A stretch of DNA of 64,000 nt from assembly GCA_002841945.1 (NCBI GenBank), contig PHBI01000001.1:62001-126000 (forward strand). Direction: 5' to 3'. How positions within the stretch are numbered: the stretch's first letter is position 1; the number at the start of each line of letters is the position of its first letter. Positions 1-8,761 of this stretch are shown here, one piece after another. The position numbers and the translations under genes were made by a program. The notes below the pieces were generated by a model that ran no database searches, was not told where the DNA came from, and was given only the letters and a program-made list of their open reading frames with translations. The stretch comes from Deltaproteobacteria bacterium HGW-Deltaproteobacteria-14 (lineage in GTDB: Bacteria; Myxococcota_A; UBA9042; PHBI01).

Positions 1-189
1 ATGGCGGTCATCGCCGCCGGCAAGGTCGTCGCCACCCACTCCCTCGACGGCCTCGCCCCCGGCGCCTTCTTCAGCTTCGACGCCTACGGCGACGGTCAGC
101 TCCGCGGGGCCTACGGCGCCTGGATCGACGGCGAGGCGCCGCGCACCCGCCTCGTGCGCTTCCTCATCCCCATCTACACCACCCGATGA
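1..189 (+). CDS. 3' end of an unrecognised gene (partial)
   Basis: The frame is open from the first base of the window and ends at a TGA. It encodes 62 residues with a Gly/Ala-rich, hydrophobic start and the C-terminus FLIPIYTTR. The ATG at base 1 may simply be an internal methionine, so the true start probably lies upstream of the window. The stop overlaps the next start (ATGA), which is typical of translational coupling, so the two are probably in one operon. I do not recognise a family. Confidence 0.55.
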   Translation: MAVIAAGKVVATHSLDGLAPGAFFSFDAYGDGQLRGAYGAWIDGEAPRTRLVRFLIPIYTTR

Positions 190-1697
190 CGCCGAACCTC
201 CCACAGCCCGTAGGTCGCATGCTGCAGCGCAGCATGGCGGTCTCGATCGTGGTGCTCGGGATGTCCTGGGCGGCGGGTTGCACCACCTTGCCGTGGGGCA
301 ACGGTGGGCTCGGTGATGAGGTGCCCGCGGAGGCCATCGATCCCAACGGGCTCGTGCGCGTCCTCGGGCCGAGCGACCTCGTCGCGGCGGCCGCCCGGCT
401 CACCAACCTGATCCCCGTCCGCTGGGCGGACGGCCTGACGATCGAGGGGTTGCTGTCGCTAGACGCGGGGGGCGCGTCGATCGACGCGATGATCGACGGG
501 GTGGTCATCGAGCCCGGGCCGGTTCAGCTGGCGCTGGGTTCGGCGGGGCTCGCGGTGAGCGTGGGCGTCACCATCGCCCCCGCTCCGCTGGCGGATCGCG
601 ACGCGACGGTCGTGCTATGCGCGCCCAAGCTGTCGGCCGACGGGGCGCTGCTGGCCTTCGATCTCGGGCTCGTCACCGACAAGCTCGGGCGCGTGCAGGC
701 GGTGCTCGTGGGGGAGCCGCGCTTCGAGGGGGCGGCGCTCAGCGTCGACTGGTCGGGCTGCGGCGACGTGGTCGTGGCGACCGCGCTCGACGAGCTGACC
801 GACGAGCTGTGGGGCGCCCTCGCCGACGTCACGGCGGACGCTATCGCGCCCGACTTGCTGCTGGCGGTGCCCCCCGCCCTCGGGCTCGACCTGGCGACGG
901 GGATCGCCGGGACGGTGGCGGCCGACGCCATGGGGTCCGGCTACGCGCGCCTCTCGGTGGCGGCGGACGAGGCGGACGGAGACGCGGTCTGGCGGTCCGT
1001 CGGGGACGTGCTGGTGGTGCCTTTCGGCGTGGGGATCACCGCCGACACGCACCCGTGCATGCCCGCGCTGGTGCTGCCCCGCATCGGGGTGAGCCCGCTT
1101 CCCGGCTCCGGCTCCGCCGAGCCCGGCACGGCGCTCCTGAGCGCCGCGGTCGTGCGCCAGGCGATCACCGCCGGGTGGCTCGCGGGGGCGGCCTGTGGCT
1201 CCCACGCGACCCGCGGGGTCGAGGTGCCCGCCGAGGAGCTGGCGGCGATGTGGCCGGCCTTGGGTCGCCTGCCGGCGGCGACGCCGCTGTCGCTGCAGGT
1301 GTGGCCGCGCGAGGCCCCCTCGGTGGGGTTGGCGATCGGGGGCGCGGATCGGCTCGTGATCGGGACCGGGCTCGTCGACATCGACCTCTACGCCGAGCTC
1401 GACGGGGCCCAGGTGCGCCTCGCGTCGATGACGATCGACGCCGACACGGTGCTCGGGGTCCGGATCGGGGCGACGGGGTTGGTCACGCTGGCCCCCTCGG
1501 AGGTCACGCTGCGGGCGAGCGGCGCGCGCGCGGGGCTCCTGGCGGCGCCGCCGCTGGACGCGGCCGAGGCGCTGCTGCGGCCCGTCGTGCTCGCCCTGCT
1601 CGACGGGCGCCCGCTGCTGTCGTTGCCGGCGCGACCGGCGACGACCGGGAGCACGCGGGTACGCGTGACCGCCGAGCACATCGTCGTGCCGATGTAG
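186..1697 (+). CDS. Putative lipoprotein of unknown function, 503 aa
   Basis: The N-terminus has a hydrophobic stretch ending in a lipobox-like SWAAGC, so export and lipidation at that Cys (about residue 32) is inferred. The rest is acidic, rich in Ala/Gly/Val/Leu and has repeated short beta-prone segments; only a few Cys are present. No enzyme motif is evident. The start at 186 overlaps the upstream stop by 4 bases. An alternative ATG at 219 lies inside a perfect inverted repeat (CATGCTGC-AGC-GCAGCATG, 218-236) and would give a signal peptide of more usual length. Function unknown; surface or periplasmic location is likely. Confidence 0.8.
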   Translation: MTPNLPQPVGRMLQRSMAVSIVVLGMSWAAGCTTLPWGNGGLGDEVPAEAIDPNGLVRVLGPSDLVAAAARLTNLIPVRWADGLTIEGLLSLDAGGASIDAMIDGVVIEPGPVQLALGSAGLAVSVGVTIAPAPLADRDATVVLCAPKLSADGALLAFDLGLVTDKLGRVQAVLVGEPRFEGAALSVDWSGCGDVVVATALDELTDELWGALADVTADAIAPDLLLAVPPALGLDLATGIAGTVAADAMGSGYARLSVAADEADGDAVWRSVGDVLVVPFGVGITADTHPCMPALVLPRIGVSPLPGSGSAEPGTALLSAAVVRQAITAGWLAGAACGSHATRGVEVPAEELAAMWPALGRLPAATPLSLQVWPREAPSVGLAIGGADRLVIGTGLVDIDLYAELDGAQVRLASMTIDADTVLGVRIGATGLVTLAPSEVTLRASGARAGLLAAPPLDAAEALLRPVVLALLDGRPLLSLPARPATTGSTRVRVTAEHIVVPM

Positions 1698-1814
1698 GCC
1701 GCAGGTGCGGGCCGCGGGCATGGGGCCCGCCGGGCTATGGTTGACACAGGGCGAGCTCGCCGCGTAGGAGGTTCGAACGCGTGCGTGCGGCCGCCCAGAC
1801 GGAGGACGGAGTCG

Positions 1815-2531
1815 ATGGCCAGGTGGGTCCAAATCGTGATGATGGCGGGGGTGCTGGTCGGGGTGGCCGGTGCGTCGCACGCGGCGCCGCCGGCGCTGGT
1901 CGCGTACGAGGGGCAGCTCCTCGACGCGCACAGAAAGCCCCTGAGCGGGATCTATCCGCTGACCTTCAGCCTCTACCGGAGCGAGAAGAGCACCCGCCCG
2001 GCGTGGTCCGAGGCGCACTTCGTCGCGGTGCAGGACGGCAAGTACGCCGTACACCTCGGTGACACGCGGCCGATCCCGCCGACGCTGCACCTCGAGCGGC
2101 TCTACATCTCGGTCGGCGTCACGGGCGGCGCCGAGCTGGTGCGCGAGAAGCTCGCCGTCGGCCCGGCGAGCGCCGCGCCGGACGTCGCTCCCGCGGTGGC
2201 TCCCGACCTCGATCCGGCCGCGGCATCGGGCAAGGCGCGCGCCGCTGGCGACAGCTACGCCGAGATCGCCGGCTTCGCCTACGAGGCGGACCGGGCGCAC
2301 ACCGCCGACGCCGTGGGCGGGCTCACCGCCGCCGAGCTTCGGAAGATGGTTAAGGAGAGCAAGAGCGAGATCACCATCGGCACGCGCACGCGCAACAGCG
2401 AGGCCGCCGGGGGCACCGGGGGACAGCCGTACACGCTGCGCTGCCCGAAGGGCTACGTCGTCACGGGTATCCAGGGCGGCGCGGCCGCCTTCGTCGACTC
2501 GATCTCGATCATCTGCAGCCCGCTGGAATAG
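1815..2531 (+). CDS. Secreted protein of unknown function, 238 aa
   Basis: I chose the ATG at 1815 because GGAGGACGGAG lies just upstream and because it begins a clean signal peptide (MARWVQIVMMAG... ending SHAA). The mature N-terminus (LVAYEGQLLDAHRKPLSG, then YPLTFSLY) resembles the 'bond-forming' first domain seen in many bacterial secreted and fibre-like proteins, where a default option is followed by a small beta-sandwich. A Pro/Ala-rich linker precedes a C-terminal part with two Cys (LRCPKGYVVTG and IICSPLE). The role is unknown; an extracellular structural or adhesin-like protein is possible. An upstream in-frame ATG at 1737 would spoil the signal peptide. Confidence 0.75.
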   Translation: MARWVQIVMMAGVLVGVAGASHAAPPALVAYEGQLLDAHRKPLSGIYPLTFSLYRSEKSTRPAWSEAHFVAVQDGKYAVHLGDTRPIPPTLHLERLYISVGVTGGAELVREKLAVGPASAAPDVAPAVAPDLDPAAASGKARAAGDSYAEIAGFAYEADRAHTADAVGGLTAAELRKMVKESKSEITIGTRTRNSEAAGGTGGQPYTLRCPKGYVVTGIQGGAAAFVDSISIICSPLE

Positions 2532-2681
2532 CGCCCCTCCCGTGCGACCCTCGCGGTCGCCGTCGGAGCGCGCCGATCGTCGGGCGGCTGGCTGCAAGCC
2601 GAGGCAGGCGCCGCCAGGTTTGTTTCGCGCTGCCGAGTCTCGGGGTATAGGTGGCCTGTGATCGCAGCCGAGAGGACCGGG

Positions 2682-3935
2682 ATGCAGAGACTCGCCGCGT
2701 ACTTGGGGGTGTTCGCCGCGCTCGCGATGGCGACGGCGCCGGCGCTCGCGGCGGCGCCAGACCGTGACCGGCAGCGGGCCGAAGCGTTGGTCGCCGAGGG
2801 GTTGAGCTACGCTCGCGCCGCCAAGGCCCTGCAGCAGAAGGGGACGGCCGGCTTCCGTGCGGAGTACGGCAAGGCGATCGCGAAGTTCGAGGAGGCCAAC
2901 CGCCTCTACCCGCACCCGGAGATCCAGCACAACCTGGCGCGGGCGCACGAGGAGCTCGGTCACCTCAAGGTCGCCTTCGAGTGGTATTCTCAGGCGCTCA
3001 AGCAGGACTACACCTACGCCAGCGACGGGCGGGCGCGGCTCGGCAAGATCGAGCAGCAGCTCCGCGAGTCACACGCCATGCTGACGGTCCGCACGACCCC
3101 GAGCGACACCAACGTGCGCCTCGTGTTCAGCGACGGGACCGAGGAGACCCACGTCTCCACGCCGTTTCAGACCTGGGCGCTGGCCGGGACGCTGAAGATC
3201 GTCGCGTCGAACCCCGAGTTCAAGACCGGCAACAAGGACTACGAGCTCAAGGCCGGTGAGGACCGCCAGGTCAACCTGGTGCTCGAGACCCTGCCGCGTC
3301 AGGGGTTCCTCGAGGTGAACGCCAACGTTCCCGGCGCCAAGGTCTTCCTCAGCGAGGTCCTCATCGGCACGCTGCCGATGCAGAGCGTCACCTACCCGGC
3401 CGGGATCTACGAGCTCAAGGTCACCGCCAAGGGCTACCTGGACCACAAGGAGCAGCTCGTCATCGTGAAGGACCAGCTGGCCGCGGTCACCGTGGCGCTG
3501 CTCCCCGACGGCGAGCCCGATGACGGCGGGGAGGTCGGCGGCGGCAGGGTCACCCGCGACGACGGGCCTCCGACCTGGATCGGGGTCACCTTGATCGGCC
3601 TCGGCGTCGGGACGGCGATCCTCGGCGGGGTGTTCCACGGGAAGGCCTTCGACTTCAACGACCAGGCCAACAAGATCCCGATCTCGGACCCGCGCAACGA
3701 GATCGACGACGCCCGCTACGACAGCCTCTTCGGCAAGGCCAAGGACAACCAGACCTACGCCTGGGTGTCCTACGGCGTGGGCGCCGTCCTCGTCGGCACC
3801 GGCATCGCGCTGCTCGCCATCGGCGGGGACGACGAGGCGCCGCCAGCGTCGAGCGTCGCCGTCCCCCCTCGGTTCGTGCCGAGCGTCCAGGCCGGACCTG
3901 GCTACCTCGGCGCCGGCGGCACCCTCACGTTCTGA
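2682..3935 (+). CDS. TPR and PEGA-domain exported protein, 417 aa
   Basis: A signal peptide (LAMATAPALAAA) is followed by a tetratricopeptide-like region (residues about 25-125, with HNLARAHEELGHLKVAFEWY as a clear repeat). Two PEGA-type beta domains follow: HAMLTVRTTPSDTNVRL and GFLEVNANVPGAKVFL, the second ending in YELKVTAKGYLDHKEQ. A Gly/Asp-rich spacer leads to two predicted membrane segments near the C-terminus (WIGVTLIGLGVGTAILGG and VSYGVGAVLVGTGIALLAIG). This layout is common in Myxococcota and probably anchors a periplasmic scaffold. The ATG at 2682 has GAGAGGACCGG upstream; the GTG at 2658 is an alternative. Confidence 0.85.
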   Translation: MQRLAAYLGVFAALAMATAPALAAAPDRDRQRAEALVAEGLSYARAAKALQQKGTAGFRAEYGKAIAKFEEANRLYPHPEIQHNLARAHEELGHLKVAFEWYSQALKQDYTYASDGRARLGKIEQQLRESHAMLTVRTTPSDTNVRLVFSDGTEETHVSTPFQTWALAGTLKIVASNPEFKTGNKDYELKAGEDRQVNLVLETLPRQGFLEVNANVPGAKVFLSEVLIGTLPMQSVTYPAGIYELKVTAKGYLDHKEQLVIVKDQLAAVTVALLPDGEPDDGGEVGGGRVTRDDGPPTWIGVTLIGLGVGTAILGGVFHGKAFDFNDQANKIPISDPRNEIDDARYDSLFGKAKDNQTYAWVSYGVGAVLVGTGIALLAIGGDDEAPPASSVAVPPRFVPSVQAGPGYLGAGGTLTF

Positions 3936-4014
3936 TCATTGCGACGCGAGATCCCGCCTCGAATTATTAGTTAAAACATGGCGGTACGCGCGTTGCATTG
4001 CAGCAAAGCCGCGC

Positions 4015-5169
4015 TCAGCGCTTGGCGCTGAAGCTGCCGCTCCGGCGCTTGCTGTCGACGACCCCGTTCCAGGTCCCCGAGATGGTCCGGGCCTTGCGGT
4101 CGATGCGGCCGGTCATCTGGATCCAGTCGCGCCCCGCGGCCACCGCGATGTGCACCGAGTCGCGCTTGTCGACGCGGCCCTTGAGGCGGTAGCGGCGCCC
4201 GTCGATGGTGGCGTTGGCCGGGTCGATGGTGCCGCTCGCCGTGACGCTGATGCGGATGCGGTCCTTCTTGCCCATCGAGCCGTTGTAGACCCCGCGGATC
4301 GGCAGGACCACGGGCTCGGCGGGGACGCCGCCCGGGACGCCGTCGGGCTCGCCCACCTCGCCGGGGTCGCCCGCTTCGCCGGGGTCGCCCACCTCGCCGG
4401 GGTCGCCCGCTTCGCCGGGGTCGCCTACCTCGCCGGGATCGCCCGCGTCGGCGACCGCCTCGGCGACCGGGCACTCCGCGGTGGCCTTGGCGACCTCGTC
4501 GAGGAACGCCGTGTTCGTCGCCAGCCGCGTCATCTCCTTGGAGTACGTCTCGAGGTCGAGGCCGTTGGCCTTGTAGAGGGCGAGCATCGCGGGGGCCATG
4601 TCCTCCGAGCTCGCCCCCGCCTTGCGCATGCACTCGGCGGTGATGGCGAGGGTCTTGATCTTGTCGCGCAGGCTCGCCTCGGGGTCGTCGGCCGGCGCCT
4701 CGCCGGTCGCGCCCGAGCCGGCCGCGCTCCGGCACAGGCTGGCGCTCTGCTCGCGGGTCGCCTGGAAGGTCGGGTCGTCGACCAGCTTCGTGGCCTTGTC
4801 GTGGTACTGCTGCAGGGTGACGCCGGCGCGGGTCAGGATCGCCTCGATCGCCTTGTCCCGGGCGATGGGATCGTCGAGCGCCTCCGCGGCGCAGTCGATC
4901 TGGGCGGCCAGCACGGCCAGCTTCGCGACGTTCTCGGGGCGCATGTCGGGATCGGCCGCGGCGACATCCGGCGCCGGGGCGGAGGCCGTGTCCGCCTCGG
5001 CCGTGGGCGCCGGCGTGGCCGTGTCCGCCACCTCGCTCGGTGCGGTCGTCGTCGCCGGGGCGACGGTCGCGGGGGGCGCCTCCGGGGGAGCCTCGTCCTT
5101 GTTGCACCCGATGGTCAGCAGGGCGGCGGCGAGCGCCACTCGAGCGATCCACGACGGTAGTTGATTCAC
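4015..5169 (-). CDS. Lipoprotein with GDPGE(A/V) repeat linker, 384 aa
   Basis: The GTG at 5169 is preceded by GAGGTGAGG and begins a lipoprotein signal peptide (VALAAALLTIGC). Next come a Pro/Ala/Thr-rich linker, an alpha-helical region (about residues 75-265) with several Cys, a tandem low-complexity segment of GDPGEA/GDPGEV units, and a C-terminal beta-rich domain (IRGVYNGSMGKKDRIRISV ... GSFSAKR) that resembles small lipocalin/avidin-like 'solute' domains reporting polymorphism of basic residues. No catalytic motif is seen. It is convergent with the PEGA protein gene and divergent from the next gene. Surface-exposed envelope protein, function unknown. Confidence 0.75.
   Translation of the reverse strand: MNQLPSWIARVALAAALLTIGCNKDEAPPEAPPATVAPATTTAPSEVADTATPAPTAEADTASAPAPDVAAADPDMRPENVAKLAVLAAQIDCAAEALDDPIARDKAIEAILTRAGVTLQQYHDKATKLVDDPTFQATREQSASLCRSAAGSGATGEAPADDPEASLRDKIKTLAITAECMRKAGASSEDMAPAMLALYKANGLDLETYSKEMTRLATNTAFLDEVAKATAECPVAEAVADAGDPGEVGDPGEAGDPGEVGDPGEAGDPGEVGEPDGVPGGVPAEPVVLPIRGVYNGSMGKKDRIRISVTASGTIDPANATIDGRRYRLKGRVDKRDSVHIAVAAGRDWIQMTGRIDRKARTISGTWNGVVDSKRRSGSFSAKR
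4351..4450 (+). repeat. In-gene 15/30-bp tandem repeat
   Basis: Alternating 15-bp units (GCCCACCTCGCCGGG and GCCCGCTTCGCCGGG) run head to tail for about 100 bp. They encode the GDPGEV/GDPGEA linker of the leftward lipoprotein. The Val/Ala alternation gives a 30-bp higher-order unit. Unit number is likely to vary by slippage. Confidence 0.85.
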
Positions 5170-5306
5170 GTCCTCACCTCGCGCTGTGTGGGCTCCCATT
5201 TCGGCACGCGGCCCCGACAAACGCAACCCGCGCCACGCCCCGTCTGGCCGCCCACGCCGCGGCCCGCGGGATTGTCCCGAGCCCGCGCCGTGTGCTACCG
5301 AGAGGC
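5170..5306. promoter_or_regulatory. Divergent intergenic region with promoters for both flanking lipoprotein genes
   Basis: 137 bp separate two divergently transcribed lipoprotein genes, so promoters for both must lie here or just inside. GAGGTGAGG (ribosome binding site of the leftward gene) is clear. I could not pick a convincing -35/-10 pair. Confidence 0.4.
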
Positions 5307-7766
5307 ATGTCACCCCGCGCGCTCGTCCCGCTCCTGCTCGCCTCCCTCGCAGCCTGTGGCGGCGACAACCAGCCCCCGTCGCTGGCGATCGTCCCCGACC
5401 AACAGGTCGTCGTCGGCGACAGCCTGGTGCTCGTGGTCATCGCCTCCGACCCCGACGGCGACCGCCTGGACTTCAGCGCCAAGGGCCTCCCCGACGCCGC
5501 GCAGCTGACCCCGCGCTCTCGCGACGAGGCGGTCCTGACCTACAGCCCCGCCATCACCGACACCCAGCCCGGCGGGCGGCGCTACGCCGTCACCCTCGAG
5601 GCCGCGGACGGCAACGGCGGCGTGGCGCGGCAGTCCTTCGGCCTCGTCGTCTACCCGGCCTTCGGCGTCCCGACCTTCGACCTGCCGAGCGGCGTCGTGC
5701 TGAACCTCGCCCAGGAAGACGACCTGTCGCTCGCCATCACCGTCAAGGACGACGACAGCACCGACGTCGACATCGCCCTGACCGAGGCGCCCGAGGGGGC
5801 GAAGCTCCAGCGCAGCGGCCACAAGACCGCGCTCTTTCACTGGCGCCCGAGCGACGCGCAGCGCCTGGTCGCCGTCCACCGCGCCGTCTTCTCCGCCCAG
5901 GACGAGGCCCACGCCCCGGTCACCTTCGTGCTGACCCTGGTGCTGCTCAACGCCGAGAAGCAGGCCGGCTGCGACGGCACGCCGCCGACGGTCACCCACC
6001 ACGTCCCCGCCGACGCCGCCTCGAGCGGCAGCCTGACGTTGAGCCTCGACGCCGCCGACGCCGACTCGAAGGTGCGCGCGTCGAGCGTCCGCTGGACCCG
6101 CGGCGATCCCGAGGGCGCGTACCAGGAGGCCCCCCTCGAGCGCCTCAGCGCCGACGGCCCCACCTGGCGCGCGACCGTCGACGTCGGGGCGCCGGCGAGC
6201 GGCGGCACCCTGGTCCACTACTCCTTCACCACCACCGACAACGATGACCCGACCGGGGTCGCCTGCGACCAGACGAGCCGAACGCCGAAGTCGGGGTGGT
6301 TCACCGCGGCGATCTACCCCTCCGGCGGCCCGTCAGGCGCGTGCGTGGATGACGCCGCCGAGCCCGACGACAACCCGGGGGCGGCCCGGGCGGCGACCAC
6401 CGGGACCCTGTCGGGACGCCGCATGTGTGGGGCCGAGGCCGACGTCGTGCGCGTCGTCGAGTCCGCCGGCGCGCAGGTCTCCGCGACGGTGCGCTACGAG
6501 GCGACCCAGGGCTCCCTGGCCTTGCGCCTGATGGACGCGACCGGCGCGACCCTGGCGGCCGGCGCCGTGACGGAGCCGGGCGTCGTCACCGCGCGGCTCG
6601 AGGCGGCGTCGGGGGACGTGTTCATCGAGGTGAGCGCGTCCGATCAGGCCACCCGCCTCAGCTACAGCCTCGAGATTGGCGTCGGGATATTGCAATGCGA
6701 AGCGGACGCCCAGGAGCCCAATGACTCCGCTGCGACCGCAAAAAGTATCGGTATTGGGGTCTACGCGGATCTCCGAGTGTGCGCCGGCGACGTGGACTTC
6801 CATCGCATTGCAACATCGCCAAACCAGGCGCTCCGCTTCGCGGTGGCCTTCGACGCGCGCTACGGGGACCTCGACCTGGAGCTGCGCGGGGGCGACGGGA
6901 CGACCGTGCTCGCCACGGCGGCCAGCGCGAAGTCCGTCGAGGAGCTGACGTACACCTCAGCGGCGGGCGGCGACGTGTTTCTGCGCGTGTACGGGGTCGA
7001 TGGGGCGCGCAACGGCTACACGCTGACGGTCAGCGCTGTCGGGAGCGGCCCCGGGGTCTGCCCAAGCGACGGGCTCGGCGACAACCGCGTGCCCGAGGAC
7101 GCGGCGGTGCTGTTTCAGGGGGTCTATGAGGGCTTCACCGTGTGCTCGGGCGCGCCGGATTGGTTCGCGGTGGATCTCAACGGCGGGGAGACCCTCGACG
7201 TGCTGACCGAGGGCGTGGGCGGGCCGGCGCCGAGCGTGGCGATCTACGTGGATCCGACGGCCGGGCCGGTCGCGAGCAGCGCCGTCGGCTCGGACGGTCT
7301 GGGCGAGGCGAGCTACACCCTCGCGGGGGCGGGCCGGCTCTACTACGCCATCGAGACCACCGCCGCCCAGGTGGGATACGCCATGCTGCAGGACGTGTCC
7401 GACCCCCCGGGCGCGTGCCGGCCCGACCGGTTCGAGCCGAACGGCGCCGGCAGCCCGGTCCCGCTCGATCCCGGCGTCACGACCTGGCTGCGGCTGTGCG
7501 GCGGCGACGACGTCGACGCCTTCACGCTGGAGCTGCCGCCGTTCACGGTCGTGACGGTCATCACCGGGCACGCGGCGGGGGGCGGGTACACCGACCTCAA
7601 GCTCCTCGGGCCGACCGGGGCGGAGCTGAGCGCGGCGGTCGATCAGCGAGACGGCGCCTACATCGAGGTGCTCGTCGAGGCGGGCGGCGCGGTCACCCTG
7701 CTGGTCGAGCCCTACGAGATCGGCGCGAGCGGCCTCGGCTACGACCTCGCCGTGTTTATCGACTAG
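5307..7766 (+). CDS. Large lipoprotein with Ig-like and pre-peptidase-like repeats, 819 aa
   Basis: The ATG at 5307 starts a short lipoprotein signal (LLLASLAACGGDN). The N-terminal third has two cadherin/Ig-like modules (VGDSLVLVVIASDPDGDRL is typical of dystroglycan/cadherin-like repeats). The remainder contains four modules of the bacterial pre-peptidase C-terminal kind, each opening with an acidic 'EPN/EPDDN' turn and holding a paired Cys: EPDDNPGAARA, EPNDSAATAK, DNRVPEDAAVL and RFEPNGAGSPV. No protease domain is present, so this is a stand-alone surface protein. A codon-atypical tract at 6686-6817, bounded by inverted copies of a 17-nt motif, lies inside the second of these modules. Confidence 0.85.
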   Translation: MSPRALVPLLLASLAACGGDNQPPSLAIVPDQQVVVGDSLVLVVIASDPDGDRLDFSAKGLPDAAQLTPRSRDEAVLTYSPAITDTQPGGRRYAVTLEAADGNGGVARQSFGLVVYPAFGVPTFDLPSGVVLNLAQEDDLSLAITVKDDDSTDVDIALTEAPEGAKLQRSGHKTALFHWRPSDAQRLVAVHRAVFSAQDEAHAPVTFVLTLVLLNAEKQAGCDGTPPTVTHHVPADAASSGSLTLSLDAADADSKVRASSVRWTRGDPEGAYQEAPLERLSADGPTWRATVDVGAPASGGTLVHYSFTTTDNDDPTGVACDQTSRTPKSGWFTAAIYPSGGPSGACVDDAAEPDDNPGAARAATTGTLSGRRMCGAEADVVRVVESAGAQVSATVRYEATQGSLALRLMDATGATLAAGAVTEPGVVTARLEAASGDVFIEVSASDQATRLSYSLEIGVGILQCEADAQEPNDSAATAKSIGIGVYADLRVCAGDVDFHRIATSPNQALRFAVAFDARYGDLDLELRGGDGTTVLATAASAKSVEELTYTSAAGGDVFLRVYGVDGARNGYTLTVSAVGSGPGVCPSDGLGDNRVPEDAAVLFQGVYEGFTVCSGAPDWFAVDLNGGETLDVLTEGVGGPAPSVAIYVDPTAGPVASSAVGSDGLGEASYTLAGAGRLYYAIETTAAQVGYAMLQDVSDPPGACRPDRFEPNGAGSPVPLDPGVTTWLRLCGGDDVDAFTLELPPFTVVTVITGHAAGGGYTDLKLLGPTGAELSAAVDQRDGAYIEVLVEAGGAVTLLVEPYEIGASGLGYDLAVFID

Positions 7767-7926
7767 GATCGCTCGTTCGGGGCGCCTCGGTGGAACGCCC
7801 CACGCCCTACCACCGCGGACCTCGCGAGCTCGGCCCACAACAAGATCCCTCTGCGCGAGACGTTCCAGGCGCCCCTCACTCGCTCGCCCCCAACCCGCCT
7901 TCGGCGGCCCCGCGCTGGCGCGGGCG
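7767..7926. repeat. Intergenic hairpin repeat (family A, copy 1)
   Basis: This fills the gap between two convergent genes. It opens with CGCTCGTTCGGGG directly after the stop and ends with CCCCTCACTCGCTCGCCCCC, then two hairpins: CCGCC-TTC-GGCGG (7895-7907) and CCCGCG-CTGG-CGCGGG (7909-7924). The same order recurs at 10727-10837, with a shorter third copy at 10931-10957. It may act as a bidirectional terminator; it is not coding. Confidence 0.7.
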
Positions 7927-8178
7927 TCAAGCCTCGTCGAGGGCGGCGTCGAGGCGGGCGCGCAGGGCGGGGTCGACGGCGGCGTCGGCGAGCCCCTGGC
8001 GCAGCCGCCCGAAGGTCGCCGCGAAGGCGCCGCCGAAGCGCTCGCACCAGTCACAGCCGGCCAGGTGCAGGTCGATCCGGGCCCGCTCGGCGGCGGCGAG
8101 ATCGCCGTCGACGTAGTCCGAGAGGCGCTCGAGCACCTCGGTGCAGCGGATCCCCGCCACCTCCCGATCATGCGCCAT
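7927..8178 (-). CDS. Zinc-finger anti-sigma factor, 83 aa
   Basis: This small protein carries the ZAS signature H-x3-C-x2-C (LHLAGCDWCERFG, residues about 38-50) with a preceding Cys (IRCTEVLERLSDYVDG), as in zf-HC2 anti-sigma factors. Such proteins bind and hold an ECF sigma factor in the cytoplasm. It has no membrane segment, so it is a soluble anti-sigma. It overlaps the end of the upstream sigma gene by 11 bp, the usual arrangement for a cognate pair. Confidence 0.88.
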   Translation of the reverse strand: MAHDREVAGIRCTEVLERLSDYVDGDLAAAERARIDLHLAGCDWCERFGGAFAATFGRLRQGLADAAVDPALRARLDAALDEA

Positions 8179-8761
8179 GATCTCCTCCTGCGTCCGTCAC
8201 GCCCCTGAGCTCCGCCATCAGCCGCAGCCGCGCCCGGTGGAGCCGGGTCTTCATCGCCGCCAGCGTGAGCCCCAGCTCCGCCGCGGTCTCCGGTCCGGTG
8301 AGCCCGGCCAGGTCGCGCAGCGCGACCACCTCGCGGTCCGGCTCGGCCAGCCTCGTCAGGGCGCGCCACACCTGCTCGCGCGTCTCGGCCCGGGCGGCGG
8401 CGGCCTCCGGCGTGAGCTCGGGATCTCCCCAGCCGGCGTCGACCCCCAGCCCGTCGAGCGCCTCGAAGCGGGCGGGCTGGCCGACCCGCCGGCGGCCCTG
8501 ACGCAGCGCGGCGTTGCGCGCGATCCCGATGATCCAGGTCCGGACCGGGGCCGCCCCGCGGAACCCCGCGGCCGCTCGGTAGGCCGCGAGCAGGGCGTCC
8601 TGGAACGCGTCCTCGGCGCTCGCCTCGTCCTTGGTCAGGGCGCGGGTGACCGTCATGACGATCACCTGGTGGCGGGTGACGAGGGCGTCGAACGCCCGGC
8701 GGTCGCCCCGGCCGGCGCGGATCAGCAGCGTCAGGTCTTCTTGTTCTGCTCCATCGGGCAT
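8168..8761 (-). CDS. ECF RNA polymerase sigma factor, 197 aa
   Basis: Region 2 (FDALVTRHQVIVMTVTRALT ... EDAFQDALLAAYRA, then FRGAAPVRTWIIGIARNAA) and region 4 (LTRLAEPDREVVALRDLAG, ... ETAAELGLTLAAMKTRLHRA) are both present, which is the full length for the ECF group. It should direct transcription of a small regulon under control of the zinc-finger anti-sigma that follows. The ATG at 8761 lies inside the upstream DUF2892 gene, so initiation overlaps that gene by 31 bp and is probably coupled to its translation. Confidence 0.93.
   Translation of the reverse strand: MPDGAEQEDLTLLIRAGRGDRRAFDALVTRHQVIVMTVTRALTKDEASAEDAFQDALLAAYRAAAGFRGAAPVRTWIIGIARNAALRQGRRRVGQPARFEALDGLGVDAGWGDPELTPEAAAARAETREQVWRALTRLAEPDREVVALRDLAGLTGPETAAELGLTLAAMKTRLHRARLRLMAELRGVTDAGGDHGA

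Noticed and set aside
615..2963. A 782-residue minus-strand open frame spanning three plus-strand genes
   Set aside because: It is Arg/Pro/Gly-rich, has no domain, and overlaps genes with clear signal peptides and ribosome sites.
4351..4450. Short tandem repeat taken as a possible regulatory array
   Set aside because: It is in frame and encodes the GDPGE(A/V) linker of a lipoprotein.
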